The translations under genes were made by a program, and so were the position numbers. The notes under the pieces are model-generated. The model ran no database searches and was not told the origin of the DNA. It saw nothing but the letters and a program-made list of their open reading frames with translations. Source: Cognatundibacterium curvum (GTDB lineage: Bacteria > Pseudomonadota > Gammaproteobacteria > Burkholderiales > Burkholderiaceae_D). From it: a DNA stretch of 64,000 nucleotides. The stretch spans positions 124,001-188,000 of the forward strand of contig NZ_JACOGD010000001.1 of the NCBI RefSeq assembly GCF_014284235.1, read 5' to 3'. The stretch's first letter is position 1. Each line of letters begins with the position of its first letter. This document shows, piece after piece, positions 31,524-40,380 of the stretch.

Positions 31524-32042
31524 TTAGCTTCCGCCAGCAAGCACCTCATCGGGATTCAGATAGTAGATTTGTCTCCAGCCTTGCGTAGCCTGACTATAGC
31601 GCCAGGGCAGGGGAATCACAGACAGAATCGCGTAGTGCAGATGCGGTGCTTTGCCAGCAGCGTTACCACTGGTACCCACAGATCCTATGCGCTCGCCAGA
31701 TGCCACGAACCAAGGCGCAGCTGTCGGTTCGGCCAGGTGTGCGTAATAGTGTATGCGCCATTTCGGACCCAGTATGGCGATCACGTTTCCACCAATGCCT
31801 AATTGTCCTTGATAGATGACGATACCTGAGCTTGCTGCGATAACAGGCTGACCCTGCTTCGCAAAAATATCGATCCCCTTGTGTACACCCGACTGGCCCC
31901 AGGGTTCAAACCAAAAGGAAGAACGATTCCAGTCTTTTTTAGAGGCCGCCTGAACCGGAATGACAGTTTTGTCCGGAATAAGGTAGCCCGTGACGACGAT
32001 GGCGAGTAAGAAAAGCAGGATCTGAATGGAACGATGGCGCAT
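31524..32042 (-). CDS. M23 family metallopeptidase, membrane-anchored
   Basis: A 172-residue LytM-type peptidase. One N-terminal signal anchor (IQILLFLLAIVVTGYLI) is followed by the catalytic domain with the first Zn motif VHKGIDIF (HxxxD) and the second HLHYAI (HxH), both complete. Such enzymes cut peptide crosslinks of peptidoglycan in the periplasm. The ATG at 32042 is preferred; a GTG at 32072 lies inside a perfect nine-base-arm hairpin (32065-32086) that separates it from the RDD gene upstream. Confidence 0.85.
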   Translation of the reverse strand: MRHRSIQILLFLLAIVVTGYLIPDKTVIPVQAASKKDWNRSSFWFEPWGQSGVHKGIDIFAKQGQPVIAASSGIVIYQGQLGIGGNVIAILGPKWRIHYYAHLAEPTAAPWFVASGERIGSVGTSGNAAGKAPHLHYAILSVIPLPWRYSQATQGWRQIYYLNPDEVLAGGS

Positions 32043-32064
32043 GCGCTTGCTGGCAGATGGGTAA

Positions 32065-32086
32065 GGGGACACGGCCTCGTGTCCCC
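32065..32086. other. Perfect hairpin GGGGACACG-GCCT-CGTGTCCCC
   Basis: Nine-base arms and a four-base loop in the short gap between the RDD gene and the M23 gene, both read from the minus strand. It has no T-tract; it could slow or protect the transcript. Confidence 0.5.
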
Positions 32087-32100
32087 GGACTTGAGTGCAG

Positions 32101-32655
32101 TTAGTTGCTGACTGCAGTGTTGTTCAACGCAGTGTTGATAACCACAGTTCCAGCTAAAAAATCATGTGCCGCTCTGCGTTTTTTATTAAAAAGCATGGTG
32201 AAGAATTCTCCCCAGACCCAGATGTTCATGAGGATGATGTTGATGCCATACCAGGAAGGAGCCAATTCTTCCAATTTTTCAGCTTGCTGCATGTAAGTTA
32301 ATGACAAATACTCTGCATCACTGAGCTGCAAACAAGCATAAACCATGGCAATCGAGGATAGCGTCGAAAATATAAACAAAACAGAATGTCGTACTATCGC
32401 TGCTTTTGCCGTGACGGGGGAGCCATCGACCATTGCGATTCTGGTTTTCAACAATAATTTACCTGGTGTTCCACCATATTTATAAACCAAATACACAGAA
32501 AACCAAACGCCTATGATCAGTTCAGGTAAAAACCAATACAGGTAAAACAAGCGAAAGTGCGAACCCAAATAATAGTTAATTCCAATCAATGGAAGTAAGC
32601 ACACTAAATCAACCAGATAAGCGCCAAGTCTGCGCCAGAAACCTGCATAGTCCAA
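32101..32655 (-). CDS. RDD family membrane protein
   Basis: A 184-residue protein with the RDD signature at its start (YAGFWRRLGAYLVDLVCLLP, with Arg, Asp) and about four membrane segments. GGTPGKLLLKTRIAMVDG between helices two and three is the family's cytoplasmic loop. The TTG at 32655 is chosen because AAAGGA precedes it; the longer frame would start at 32691. RDD proteins are of general unknown function, some suspected ion exchangers. The gene diverges from the HD-GYP gene with about 70 bases between starts. Confidence 0.8.
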   Translation of the reverse strand: MDYAGFWRRLGAYLVDLVCLLPLIGINYYLGSHFRLFYLYWFLPELIIGVWFSVYLVYKYGGTPGKLLLKTRIAMVDGSPVTAKAAIVRHSVLFIFSTLSSIAMVYACLQLSDAEYLSLTYMQQAEKLEELAPSWYGINIILMNIWVWGEFFTMLFNKKRRAAHDFLAGTVVINTALNNTAVSN

Positions 32656-32725
32656 AATTTTTCCTTTGTTGTTGAATTTTGAAGCAAGCAATCTAACATG
32701 TTCGTATCATAAAGGCAATTTTTGC

Positions 32726-33685
32726 ATGCCTACATGCGCGGATGTGATGATGCCGGATAAAGACGGCTATGAAGTGTGTCGTATGCTGAAAGAAAATCCG
32801 GTCACTAAAAACATACCCATTATTTTTATCACTGCGATGAATGAAATCCAGAACGGGCAAAAGGGATTGGCGCTCGGCGCGGTGGACTACATTACAAAGC
32901 CGATTAGCGCACCTATCGTTTTATCACGTATCCGTACCCATCTCGCGCTGTATCAGCAAAATATAGAATTGGAACGTAAAGTGCAGGAGCGCACGCTGGA
33001 GCTACAGAAAACCAATCTGGCAGTGATACAAAGACTGGCACGTGCGGGTGAGTTTAAGGACAATGAAACTGGCCGCCATGTGATACGCATGACTTATTAT
33101 TCGCGTCTGATCGCCAGCAAAATTACGCAGGATGAAAGTTGGATAGAGTTGGTATTCCATTCTTCAGCCATGCATGACATAGGAAAAATAGGTGTGCCGG
33201 ATAAAATTCTGCTGAAAAACGGCAAACTGGATACCGAGGAATGGAGTGTAATGATTTCCCACCCTATGATGGGTGCGCAGATTATCGGCGAACATGCTTC
33301 AGATTTGTTAACCATGGCCAGAGAAATTGCGCAATCTCACCATGAAAAATGGGATGGCAGCGGCTATTCGTTCAAGTTCAAAGTGGAGCAGATTCCTCTG
33401 GCAGGCCGCATTGTCGCGGTGGCTGATGTGTTTGATGCGCTGACTTCAGAGCGGCCTTATAAAAAAGCCTGGCCGATAGAAGAGGCTTATGCGCATTTGC
33501 TGGATCAGTCCGGGAAGCATTTTGATCCTAAGCTGGTGGAAGTTTTTATTGCGTCAAAACCTGAGGTGGAAGAGATCATGCATAAATATGCAGAAGTCCG
33601 GCTCAGTGACGATGATAAAAAAAACTGCGCACTTATTCGTAAATCAGCGCCCCGTCGCCGGAACGCCGATTTCACTGGACATTAG
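32726..33685 (+). CDS. HD-GYP response-regulator-like protein with truncated receiver domain
   Basis: A 319-residue protein. It begins MPTCADVMMPDKDGYEVC, which is the middle of a receiver domain: the phosphoacceptor Asp region and the KPI switch Lys remain, but about the first 50 residues, with the acidic pocket, are missing. A coiled-coil linker leads to an HD-GYP domain with the HD pair in SSAMHDIGKIG, the HHEKWDGSGY motif and VADVFDALTSERPYK. The GYP tripeptide reads GYS. HD-GYP proteins hydrolyse cyclic di-GMP. No upstream frame carries the missing half, so the gene is probably 5'-truncated, although translation from 32726 is possible. Its stop overlaps the hslO stop on the other strand. 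Confidence 0.75.
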   Translation: MPTCADVMMPDKDGYEVCRMLKENPVTKNIPIIFITAMNEIQNGQKGLALGAVDYITKPISAPIVLSRIRTHLALYQQNIELERKVQERTLELQKTNLAVIQRLARAGEFKDNETGRHVIRMTYYSRLIASKITQDESWIELVFHSSAMHDIGKIGVPDKILLKNGKLDTEEWSVMISHPMMGAQIIGEHASDLLTMAREIAQSHHEKWDGSGYSFKFKVEQIPLAGRIVAVADVFDALTSERPYKKAWPIEEAYAHLLDQSGKHFDPKLVEVFIASKPEVEEIMHKYAEVRLSDDDKKNCALIRKSAPRRRNADFTGH

Positions 33686-34611
33686 TGTTTGATCTCTGCC
33701 GGCGCTACTGTACCTTCGGCCAGGGTATTCGTGACGAATAACTGCGCACAGTCGACTGGATCAAAGCCATAGTGCTGGCCGCAGAAGTCGCAGTTGATGT
33801 CTATGCGTCCTGCTTCAGCAATAGCGCTTTCGATTTCGGCAGCACCCAGCATTTTCAGCATATCGCCGACTTTTTCACGGGTGCAGCTGCAATGAAATTC
33901 AGGATGCAGAGGTTCAAACACGCGCAGGGTCTTCTCCCAGAACAGACGGTGCATCAGGGTTTCTGCACTGTGTTCCAGCATTTCGTCTTTTTTGAGGGTG
34001 TCACCCAGCATCACTGCATGGTTCCAGGCCTCTGCTTCATCTTCGACTTTGGATTCGCTGCCGCCGATTTTCGGCAGTTTTTGCAATAGCATGCCGCGTG
34101 TTACTTTGTCGTTGGCCGCCAGCCAGAGCTTGGTATCGAGCTGCTCAGAACGCAGCATATAGTTTTCGATGACGGTGGCGATATCATCACCATCAAGCGG
34201 CACGATGCCCTGATACGCCTGCTGGCCTGGCATTTTATCGTTAGGATCGAGCGTGATCACAAAGCGGCCTTGTCCGTGCGCATGCACCAGGTCTTTCAGG
34301 CTTTCATTGTCTTCGATCACGGCATCATCGGCCAGTTTGGCGGTCGCGCGCAAACGCAGATTGGCATCACATTCGACCACCATCAGCTTGACCGGGCCAT
34401 CACCGTGTATTTGCATGATCATAGTGCCGTTAAATTTCAGGTTGGCAGAGAGCAGGGCGGCGGCGGCCATCAGTTCGCCCAGTAAAGTCTGTACCGCCTT
34501 AGGATAGCTGCGGTGGGACTGCATTTGCTGCCAGGATTGCTCCAGTTCGACCAGTTCGCCGCGTACGCCGGCATGTTCAAACATAAATTTTTGCAGTGTA
34601 TCTGTTTTCAT
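33682..34611 (-). CDS. hslO: Hsp33 redox-regulated chaperonin
   Basis: A 309-residue Hsp33. The N-terminal domain starts DTLQKFMFEHAGVRGELVEL; the C-terminal redox switch has the four zinc Cys in HCSCTREKV (CxC) and INCDFCGQ (CxxC). Oxidation of these releases zinc and activates holdase activity, protecting proteins during oxidative stress. The ATG at 34611 is preferred, matching the usual family start, over a GTG at 34644. It converges on the HD-GYP gene with overlapping stop codons. Confidence 0.95.
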   Translation of the reverse strand: MKTDTLQKFMFEHAGVRGELVELEQSWQQMQSHRSYPKAVQTLLGELMAAAALLSANLKFNGTMIMQIHGDGPVKLMVVECDANLRLRATAKLADDAVIEDNESLKDLVHAHGQGRFVITLDPNDKMPGQQAYQGIVPLDGDDIATVIENYMLRSEQLDTKLWLAANDKVTRGMLLQKLPKIGGSESKVEDEAEAWNHAVMLGDTLKKDEMLEHSAETLMHRLFWEKTLRVFEPLHPEFHCSCTREKVGDMLKMLGAAEIESAIAEAGRIDINCDFCGQHYGFDPVDCAQLFVTNTLAEGTVAPAEIKH

Positions 34612-34698
34612 AAGTTCAAATTGAAGCTGAGTGTTAAGCTGCACAACACTGTCCCAGCCAGCTGTCTTCAGCTGCGTGAGACATGTTGCGGCAGTTGA

Positions 34699-35223
34699 TT
34701 AATCTATGCGTTTAAGCTCAGTTTTATAGAGCTGGCCGCGCTGCGCATAATTGGCGGTGTTTCTGTGCATGCCCGCGATGTCCTGTTCCGTCAGCTGGCG
34801 CACAGCCTTGGCGGGCGAGCCTATGATCAGTGAGTTGTCCGGAAATTCCTTGCCCTCTGTGACCAGTGCACCGGCACCGACCAGACAATTTTTACCTATT
34901 TTTGCACCGTTCAGTACGACTGCCTGGATACCGATCAGCGAACCTTCACCTATGGTGCAACCATGCAGCATGGCCTGATGACCGATGGTGACATTGCTGG
35001 CGACAGTCAGCGGATAGCCGGGATCGGTATGCAGGATGCAGCCTTCCTGCACATTGCTGTTTTCACCGATGTGGATGAGTTCATTGTCGCCGCGCAGGGT
35101 GACATCAAACCAGATGCTGGCTTGGGCATCGATTTTGACTTTACCTATGATTTTCGCGGTATCCGTGATGTAGGCGGAAGCATCGATATCGGGCGTTTGA
35201 TCGCCTAATTGGTAGATGGGCAT
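34699..35223 (-). CDS. Gamma-class carbonic anhydrase family protein
   Basis: A 174-residue left-handed beta-helix protein of the YrdA/PaaY type. Hexapeptide repeats run through the middle, with metal ligands in SNVTIGHQAMLHGCTIGEGSLIG (His residues) and the upstream VQEGCILHTDPGYP. The start MPIYQLGD matches the family; the frame extends 25 codons upstream without need. It may be an active carbonic anhydrase or an acetyltransferase-like relative. It is read in the same direction as hslO, 87 bases upstream of that gene. Confidence 0.88.
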   Translation of the reverse strand: MPIYQLGDQTPDIDASAYITDTAKIIGKVKIDAQASIWFDVTLRGDNELIHIGENSNVQEGCILHTDPGYPLTVASNVTIGHQAMLHGCTIGEGSLIGIQAVVLNGAKIGKNCLVGAGALVTEGKEFPDNSLIIGSPAKAVRQLTEQDIAGMHRNTANYAQRGQLYKTELKRID

Positions 35224-35386
35224 GGTTTTTCCGTAAAATAGCGGGACATGAACAGAATCAGCGTAAGACGCTTTGCGATTTAAGAGTGACGTATGCACGA
35301 AGCATATGCTGTCTTTTTACGCTGATAGGATGCAAACCCCGTATTTTAGCGCTCCGCGCATGATATTGCCGGACTCTTTCAAAAAC

Positions 35387-36229
35387 ATGAATCTATTTCC
35401 CAGCCAAGCCCCTGAGTTAAAAGCAACTGCCTTACACGTATTGTTGCAGACTGATCCACAAGAAAAATGTCGCCTTGCTTTGTCTATCCCCGATGATGTG
35501 AGGCTGGACAACGCGATCCAGATCCATGAGCCGGATGGCATCCCTGGCCGGCCGCTGCGTCCAGAACTGGTACCGCCTGGTCAGGTTGGACGACGCGCCA
35601 TGCATACGGTGGAGGGCAGGGCGGTACTGATCCACGCGCTGGCTCATATAGAAATGAACGCGATTAACCTGGCGGCCGACATTCTGTGGCGCTTCGCCGG
35701 TTTGCCGGAACAGTTTTATCGTGACTGGTTACGCGTGATGAAGGAAGAAGCCTACCACTTTCAGTTACTTAGTGATCATTTGCAGCAGCAGGGTTATCGC
35801 TATGGCGACTTCACCGCGCATAACAGTCTGTGGGAAATGGCGGCCAAGACCAGACAGGATCTGATTGCGCGGCTGGCGCTGGTGCCACGCACGCTGGAGG
35901 CGCGCGGGCTGGATGTCACACCTGGCGTGGCAGTCAAGCTGGCGCAGGCCGGTGACGCACGTGGTGCTGAGATACTGATGATTATTTATCGTGATGAAAT
36001 CGGCCATGTCGCGATTGGTAATCACTGGTATCTGCACTTTTGTACCGAACAGGGACTGGACCCGGTCGCTTTATATCCGCAGCTGGCGCTGCAATATAAA
36101 GCGCCACGTTTGCGCGGCCCCTTTAATCTGGAAGCGCGGCGTACTGCTGGTTTCAGTGATGAGGAATTGCAACTGATGCTGCAAGCGGATCAGCCGCAGA
36201 ATCAAGCACAGACGCAGCCCAGGGTTTAA
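35387..36229 (+). CDS. DUF455 family ferritin-like protein
   Basis: About 280 residues. The core is a ferritin-like four-helix bundle with HTVEGRAVLIHALAHIEMNAINLAADILW and MKEEAYHFQLLSDHL followed by IYRDEIGHVAIGNHWY; the Glu and His of these segments form a likely di-metal site. DUF455 proteins have no settled role; some are linked to tRNA hydroxylation-like (MiaE-related) chemistry. The start is uncertain: in-frame ATGs also occur at 35330 and 35360, none with a strong ribosome site. Confidence 0.8.
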   Translation: MNLFPSQAPELKATALHVLLQTDPQEKCRLALSIPDDVRLDNAIQIHEPDGIPGRPLRPELVPPGQVGRRAMHTVEGRAVLIHALAHIEMNAINLAADILWRFAGLPEQFYRDWLRVMKEEAYHFQLLSDHLQQQGYRYGDFTAHNSLWEMAAKTRQDLIARLALVPRTLEARGLDVTPGVAVKLAQAGDARGAEILMIIYRDEIGHVAIGNHWYLHFCTEQGLDPVALYPQLALQYKAPRLRGPFNLEARRTAGFSDEELQLMLQADQPQNQAQTQPRV

Positions 36230-36255
36230 CTGAGGCTGAAGAGTGCGATAAAAAA

Positions 36256-36288
36256 GCCCTGAAGGCTGCTCGCACAGCTATTCAGGGC
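36256..36288. terminator. Bidirectional terminator-like hairpin
   Basis: Arms GCCCTGAA (36256-36263) and TTCAGGGC (36281-36288), with five A before and four A after, between the convergent DUF455 and DUF2807 genes. Confidence 0.6.
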
Positions 36289-36331
36289 AAAACCTCTCTT
36301 GTTTAAAGGCAGGAGAAAACTGTAGTCTGGC

Positions 36332-36952
36332 TTAGTCACCAGCCTTGATGCTGCCGATACCATCAACCGATTTGCTCAGATTGCGCGGATGTCCGTAATA
36401 GGTCAGGGAGCCTATGCCTTGCACGGAGGCGCTGAGTTTTTCTTTGGCATGCACTGAAACCGAGCCTATGCCTTCCACGCTGACATCGGCGCGTTCAGTC
36501 AACAAGTCCTTGGTTTCTACCATGCCCACACCTTGGGCTTTCAGGCGCAGATTTTTTACCTTGCCGGCGGCAGTCAGCATGCCTGCACCTTCATAAGAAA
36601 TTTCTACGTCGTCGCTGTTAATGTTATTAATCCTGGCGACACCTGCGCCTTCCATTCTGAAACGGCTCAGGCTGGGAAGGGTAACGATGACTTGTGCGTC
36701 ATCCTTGATTTTGATGGAGTTTTTGTCTTTGTAGGAGATAATCAGTTCATTGCCCGCGACTTCGGTGAGGACTTTGGCATTGAATTTGTCATCGCCTTTG
36801 AGTGTGATAGATTGCGTTTTTCCTACTTCTACACTGAGGTTAAACGCGCAACGGCATTTGATTGCAGTAAAAGCCGGTACTTCTCTTGTATTGCTTTCTG
36901 CATGTGCCATGCCTGCAATGAGTAAGCTTCCCAGTATCCATAATTTGCGCAT
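36332..36952 (-). CDS. Exported DUF2807 (GIN domain) protein
   Basis: A 206-residue periplasmic or surface protein with signal peptide MRKLWILGSLLIAGMAHA. The rest is a right-handed beta-helix-like GIN domain: repeated short strands with GVGMVETKDL, GIGSVSVHAK, GIGSLTYYG and GIGSIKAGD. The start at 36952 is chosen because GGAG lies just upstream; an ATG at 36964 adds four residues. Function of this family is not settled; a surface adhesion or envelope role is often proposed. Confidence 0.8.
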   Translation of the reverse strand: MRKLWILGSLLIAGMAHAESNTREVPAFTAIKCRCAFNLSVEVGKTQSITLKGDDKFNAKVLTEVAGNELIISYKDKNSIKIKDDAQVIVTLPSLSRFRMEGAGVARINNINSDDVEISYEGAGMLTAAGKVKNLRLKAQGVGMVETKDLLTERADVSVEGIGSVSVHAKEKLSASVQGIGSLTYYGHPRNLSKSVDGIGSIKAGD

Positions 36953-37156
36953 CGTGATCTCCATCAGTTCTTGTTTATAGGTGAGGAAGTAATTGCCTTC
37001 CTGCGTCTTGTTTTTACTTGTTACTGCTTGATGGCTGCAGTATCCGGTAAGTTCGCGTCCTAAGCTAAGACTTTGCGACAGGCTGCAAAATCGGAAGGGT
37101 GAAATGCGCTATGTCCGGTCTTGATGATGCGATTTGGCACCTGGCGGTTTACTGCT

Positions 37157-37684
37157 TTAGCTGGTAATCAGCGCATCAGAAGCAAGTCGCTCAAAATGCA
37201 GCATATCCATCCAAACCTCATGCCTGAGTACGGCGGAGCGTGCGTGTCCATATTGTTGGAAGCCACATTTTTTCATCACTGCACGGGAGGGCTGATTATC
37301 GATGATCACGACCGCTTCCAGCCGGTGTAAACCCAGCTCTTGAAAAGCCTGTGCACAGACCAGATTGACTGCCTGGCTGGCATAGCCATGGCCGCCATGT
37401 CTGGCACTGAAGCGATAGCCGACCGAGGCCTTGTGATAATGATCACGTTCTATGCCGCGCAAGGTCACCCGTCCTATGATTTCTTCTCCCAGCCAGGCCA
37501 GGTAGTGGTACTCACGGCCGGCGCTCGCCATCCATTGCGCCTGCTCCAGACTGCTGCGTACCTGCTCGCTTCGGTAGTAGCTATCGCCCCGGCTCGCTAT
37601 CCATTGCTCGAAATGCTGACGATTCTCCAGTTCGAAGTCCAGTAGTGCCTGAGTATGAGATGTATGGGCAAGGGTAAGTTTCAT
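37157..37684 (-). CDS. GNAT family N-acetyltransferase (RimJ/RimL-like)
   Basis: A 175-residue acetyltransferase. The acetyl-CoA-binding motif A region is RHGGHGYASQAVNLVCAQAF, and motif B is LHRLEAVVIIDNQPSRAVMKKCGFQQYG, the usual RimJ/RimL wording. It may acetylate a protein N-terminus or a small amine; no substrate hint is given by neighbours. Confidence 0.85.
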   Translation of the reverse strand: MKLTLAHTSHTQALLDFELENRQHFEQWIASRGDSYYRSEQVRSSLEQAQWMASAGREYHYLAWLGEEIIGRVTLRGIERDHYHKASVGYRFSARHGGHGYASQAVNLVCAQAFQELGLHRLEAVVIIDNQPSRAVMKKCGFQQYGHARSAVLRHEVWMDMLHFERLASDALITS

Positions 37685-37832
37685 ATAGGCGCAACCTGAT
37701 AGTTTCAGAGATGGAAGGATGTTGTGATTAAAGTGTAACTAAATTGTAAAATATGCATACATTTTCGATTTGATTCATGAATCCTGAACAGATGTCGTTA
37801 CTATATCAAATCATCTACTTGCAGGAGGCTGT

Positions 37833-38498
37833 ATGTCTGCGTCCAATTCGGGATTCACACGATTTTCTCTGATTTTTCGTCAACACCTAAAGTCTTATTT
37901 GGGCTGTGTTTTGTACTTGCTCTGCTTTAGTCAGGCAAAGGCTGATACACAGATACAAGCGATGTTTCCCGCACGTGATGCGGACCGCAGTGTTTTATTG
38001 ACTGGCTTTGCCGTCAATAAACCAGCCCAACTGTCGGATGTGGATGATATTGCCCAGGGATTCCCGCGTGAAGTGGCGCGTGTGCTTGAACAGAGTCAGC
38101 AGTTTGGTGTGCGCACGATCCCTGATTTGCTGTCGCTGGACTGGCAAATAAATCCGCCGACACCGGGGTTTCTGGCCCAGGTCGCCAAAAATTTTGATGT
38201 GCGCTACGTGATATCCGGCGACATCCGTAATGCAGGCATACGTAATACTCCGGTGTTGTTTGGTTTGTGGATTAAAAAGACACGTGCGATCGAAGTTGAT
38301 CTCAATGTATTTGATGCGAAAGCCGGTGTGCTGGTCGCCAAATACCGGTTGACCGGAACCGCTGAAGGCGATGTGATGGTAGGACGTCAGCATGTGTTCG
38401 CCGGCGAGGGTTTTGCTGCAACCGGCTATGGCAAGGCGATACTCGATGTGGCGCAAAAAGCTGCACAATCGATCACCGTTCAGTTGGCCCCGCGCTAG
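37833..38498 (+). CDS. Exported protein with FlgT/LpoB-like fold
   Basis: A 221-residue protein with a late signal peptide (SYLGCVLYLLCFSQAKA, about residues 21-37). The mature part has the alternating pattern of FlgT middle domains and related CsgG/LpoB-type proteins: SVLLTGFAVNKPAQ, a FPREVARVLEQ helix, VAKNFDVRYVISGDIR, and IEVDLNVFDAKAGVLVAKYRLTG. A strong AGGAGG site precedes the ATG. No flagellar genes are nearby, so the FlgT likeness is structural only and the role open. Confidence 0.6.
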   Translation: MSASNSGFTRFSLIFRQHLKSYLGCVLYLLCFSQAKADTQIQAMFPARDADRSVLLTGFAVNKPAQLSDVDDIAQGFPREVARVLEQSQQFGVRTIPDLLSLDWQINPPTPGFLAQVAKNFDVRYVISGDIRNAGIRNTPVLFGLWIKKTRAIEVDLNVFDAKAGVLVAKYRLTGTAEGDVMVGRQHVFAGEGFAATGYGKAILDVAQKAAQSITVQLAPR

Positions 38499-38531
38499 CG
38501 CTTGTGCAATCTTGTCGGCTACAGGTCTTCG

Positions 38532-40226
38532 TTACTTATCCTTGTCACTGCGTTTCGCGCGCTCAATTTCCTGCAAACGTAATACCCGGCGCTGTACCTT
38601 GCCGGTAGTCGTCATCGGCAAGGCATCCAGGAATTCAATTTCTTTCGGATATTCGTAGGGTGCCAGCAGTTTTTTGACAAATTGCTGCAATTCGCTGATC
38701 AGCCCATTATTTGCGCTATATCCAGGGCTGACTACGATATATGCCTTGACCAGGTTGCCGCGCTCTTTATCCGGTTTGGGAACTACCGCAGCATTGGTGA
38801 CCGACGGATGCTTGAGCAGACAGTTTTCAATTTCAGCGGGGCCTATGCGGTAGCCCGCCGATTTAAACATATCATCGCTACGTCCCTGATACCACAAATA
38901 ACCATCTTCATCCATCACCGCCAGATCACCGGTGCGACACCATTCACCGCTGTATTTCTGACGGGTGGCCGCTTCATTTTTCCAATATCCGAGAAAAAAT
39001 ACCGGATCAGGCTCGCCCTGGATATCACGCCTGTGAACGGCTATTTCACCCGGCGAGCCGGTGGGAACCTGCTGGCCATCTTCATCGATCAGTGCGACCC
39101 TGTGACCGGGGTAGGGGCGGCCTATACTGCCGGGACGGGCGGGCCAGCGCTGATGGGAATTTCCGACGATGTAATTCATCTCAGTCTGCCCATACATTTC
39201 ATTTGGTGTGATGCCCAGCGCCTGCTGGCACCAATGAAATACCGTTTCTCCCAGCGGCTCACCGGCACACATCAGTGCGCGCAGACGCAGCCGGAACTGA
39301 GTGCGTGGCTGCGGAAAGGTTTTCATCATTTGTTTGAGTGCAGTCGGGAATAAAAAGGTATTCGTAACGCGATATTTTTCCAGCAACTGAAAGGCTTTTT
39401 TCGCAGAAAAGCGACCCTGCCAGGCGACGATGGTTTTGCCGAAATACAGGGTCGGTAACAAGGCATCCATCAGACCGCCAGTCCAGGCCCAGTCTGCCGG
39501 TGACCAGAAGACATCGCGCTTTTGAGGAAACCAGTTTTGCGAAGCGACGAAACCAGGAAGATTACCGATCAGCGCGGAATGCGGCAGCAATGCGCCTTTG
39601 GGATCGCCGGTGGTGCCGCTGGTGTAAATCAGGATGGCGGGATCGCTGGAGCAGGTATCCGTCTGTTCGAATTCGCCCGGCATTTCCGGTACATAGTGGG
39701 TCCAGCCGAGTGCAGGCAAGTCTTCATCCAGGTCTTCATGATCGACGCAGATACAGGTTTTCAAATCCCGGCAATGTTCAGCTATTCCGGCAAACTGATC
39801 CCAGACCGAGCGGTCGATAATGATGGCTCTGGCCTGGCTATGCTGTAGCCGGTATTCGAGCGCATCCGGGCCAAACAATTGCGACAGCGGCATCGCAATC
39901 GCTCCCATTTGCAGGATGGCGATCAGCGTAATGGCAGCTTCTGGTCGCTGAGGTAATACATAAGCCACTACATCGCCACGCTGTATGCCTTGCAGACTCA
40001 GCAGGTTGGAGAGCTGATTGGCCTGAGTCTGCAATTCGGTGTAGGACAGCGTGCGGGTAAGGCCAGCTTCATCCTCATGCCGGATCGCGATCTGGTTCGG
40101 GTTTGCTGCCCAGCGTCGGGCACAGACCTCGGCGATATTGAAACGCTCTGGAACAGACCAGTTAAATTCCTGATACAACTGCGCATAGTCATCACAATCA
40201 GGGAGTTTTTTTGCGGCTTTCTGCAT
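38532..40226 (-). CDS. Acyl-CoA synthetase (AMP-forming, medium-chain-like)
   Basis: A 564-residue ANL-family ligase. Motifs LIYTSGTTGDPKGALLPH, the aromatic-rich WSPADWAWTGG, GQTEMNYIVGN, TGDLAVMDEDGYLWYQGRSDDMFKSAGYRI and the catalytic Lys in TTGKVQRRVLR are complete. The WAWTGG motif suggests an ACSM-type medium-chain or branched acyl-CoA synthetase. A perfect 12-base palindrome 28 bases upstream of its start is a likely TetR-type operator. It diverges from an alpha/beta hydrolase gene. Confidence 0.87.
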   Translation of the reverse strand: MQKAAKKLPDCDDYAQLYQEFNWSVPERFNIAEVCARRWAANPNQIAIRHEDEAGLTRTLSYTELQTQANQLSNLLSLQGIQRGDVVAYVLPQRPEAAITLIAILQMGAIAMPLSQLFGPDALEYRLQHSQARAIIIDRSVWDQFAGIAEHCRDLKTCICVDHEDLDEDLPALGWTHYVPEMPGEFEQTDTCSSDPAILIYTSGTTGDPKGALLPHSALIGNLPGFVASQNWFPQKRDVFWSPADWAWTGGLMDALLPTLYFGKTIVAWQGRFSAKKAFQLLEKYRVTNTFLFPTALKQMMKTFPQPRTQFRLRLRALMCAGEPLGETVFHWCQQALGITPNEMYGQTEMNYIVGNSHQRWPARPGSIGRPYPGHRVALIDEDGQQVPTGSPGEIAVHRRDIQGEPDPVFFLGYWKNEAATRQKYSGEWCRTGDLAVMDEDGYLWYQGRSDDMFKSAGYRIGPAEIENCLLKHPSVTNAAVVPKPDKERGNLVKAYIVVSPGYSANNGLISELQQFVKKLLAPYEYPKEIEFLDALPMTTTGKVQRRVLRLQEIERAKRSDKDK

Positions 40227-40253
40227 ACGACTTCAGTCTCCGTTATAATTATC

Positions 40254-40265
40254 GAACGATCGTTC
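40254..40265. promoter_or_regulatory. Palindrome GAACGATCGTTC, candidate TetR-family operator
   Basis: A perfect 12-base palindrome in an AT-rich setting in the divergent gap between the acyl-CoA synthetase and alpha/beta hydrolase genes. GAACGnnCGTTC-type palindromes are typical for TetR regulators of fatty-acid metabolism. No TetR gene is present in the window. Confidence 0.55.
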
Positions 40266-40380
40266 TATTATTTTAAGTCTGCGCTGCCTGATTGCTCCTT
40301 AGTGTCGCTCTGGTGCGCTCCTTTTCAGACATGCTACTGTAAATTGATCAGGACTTACCTGTCTGAACTGCTATTCCTTG

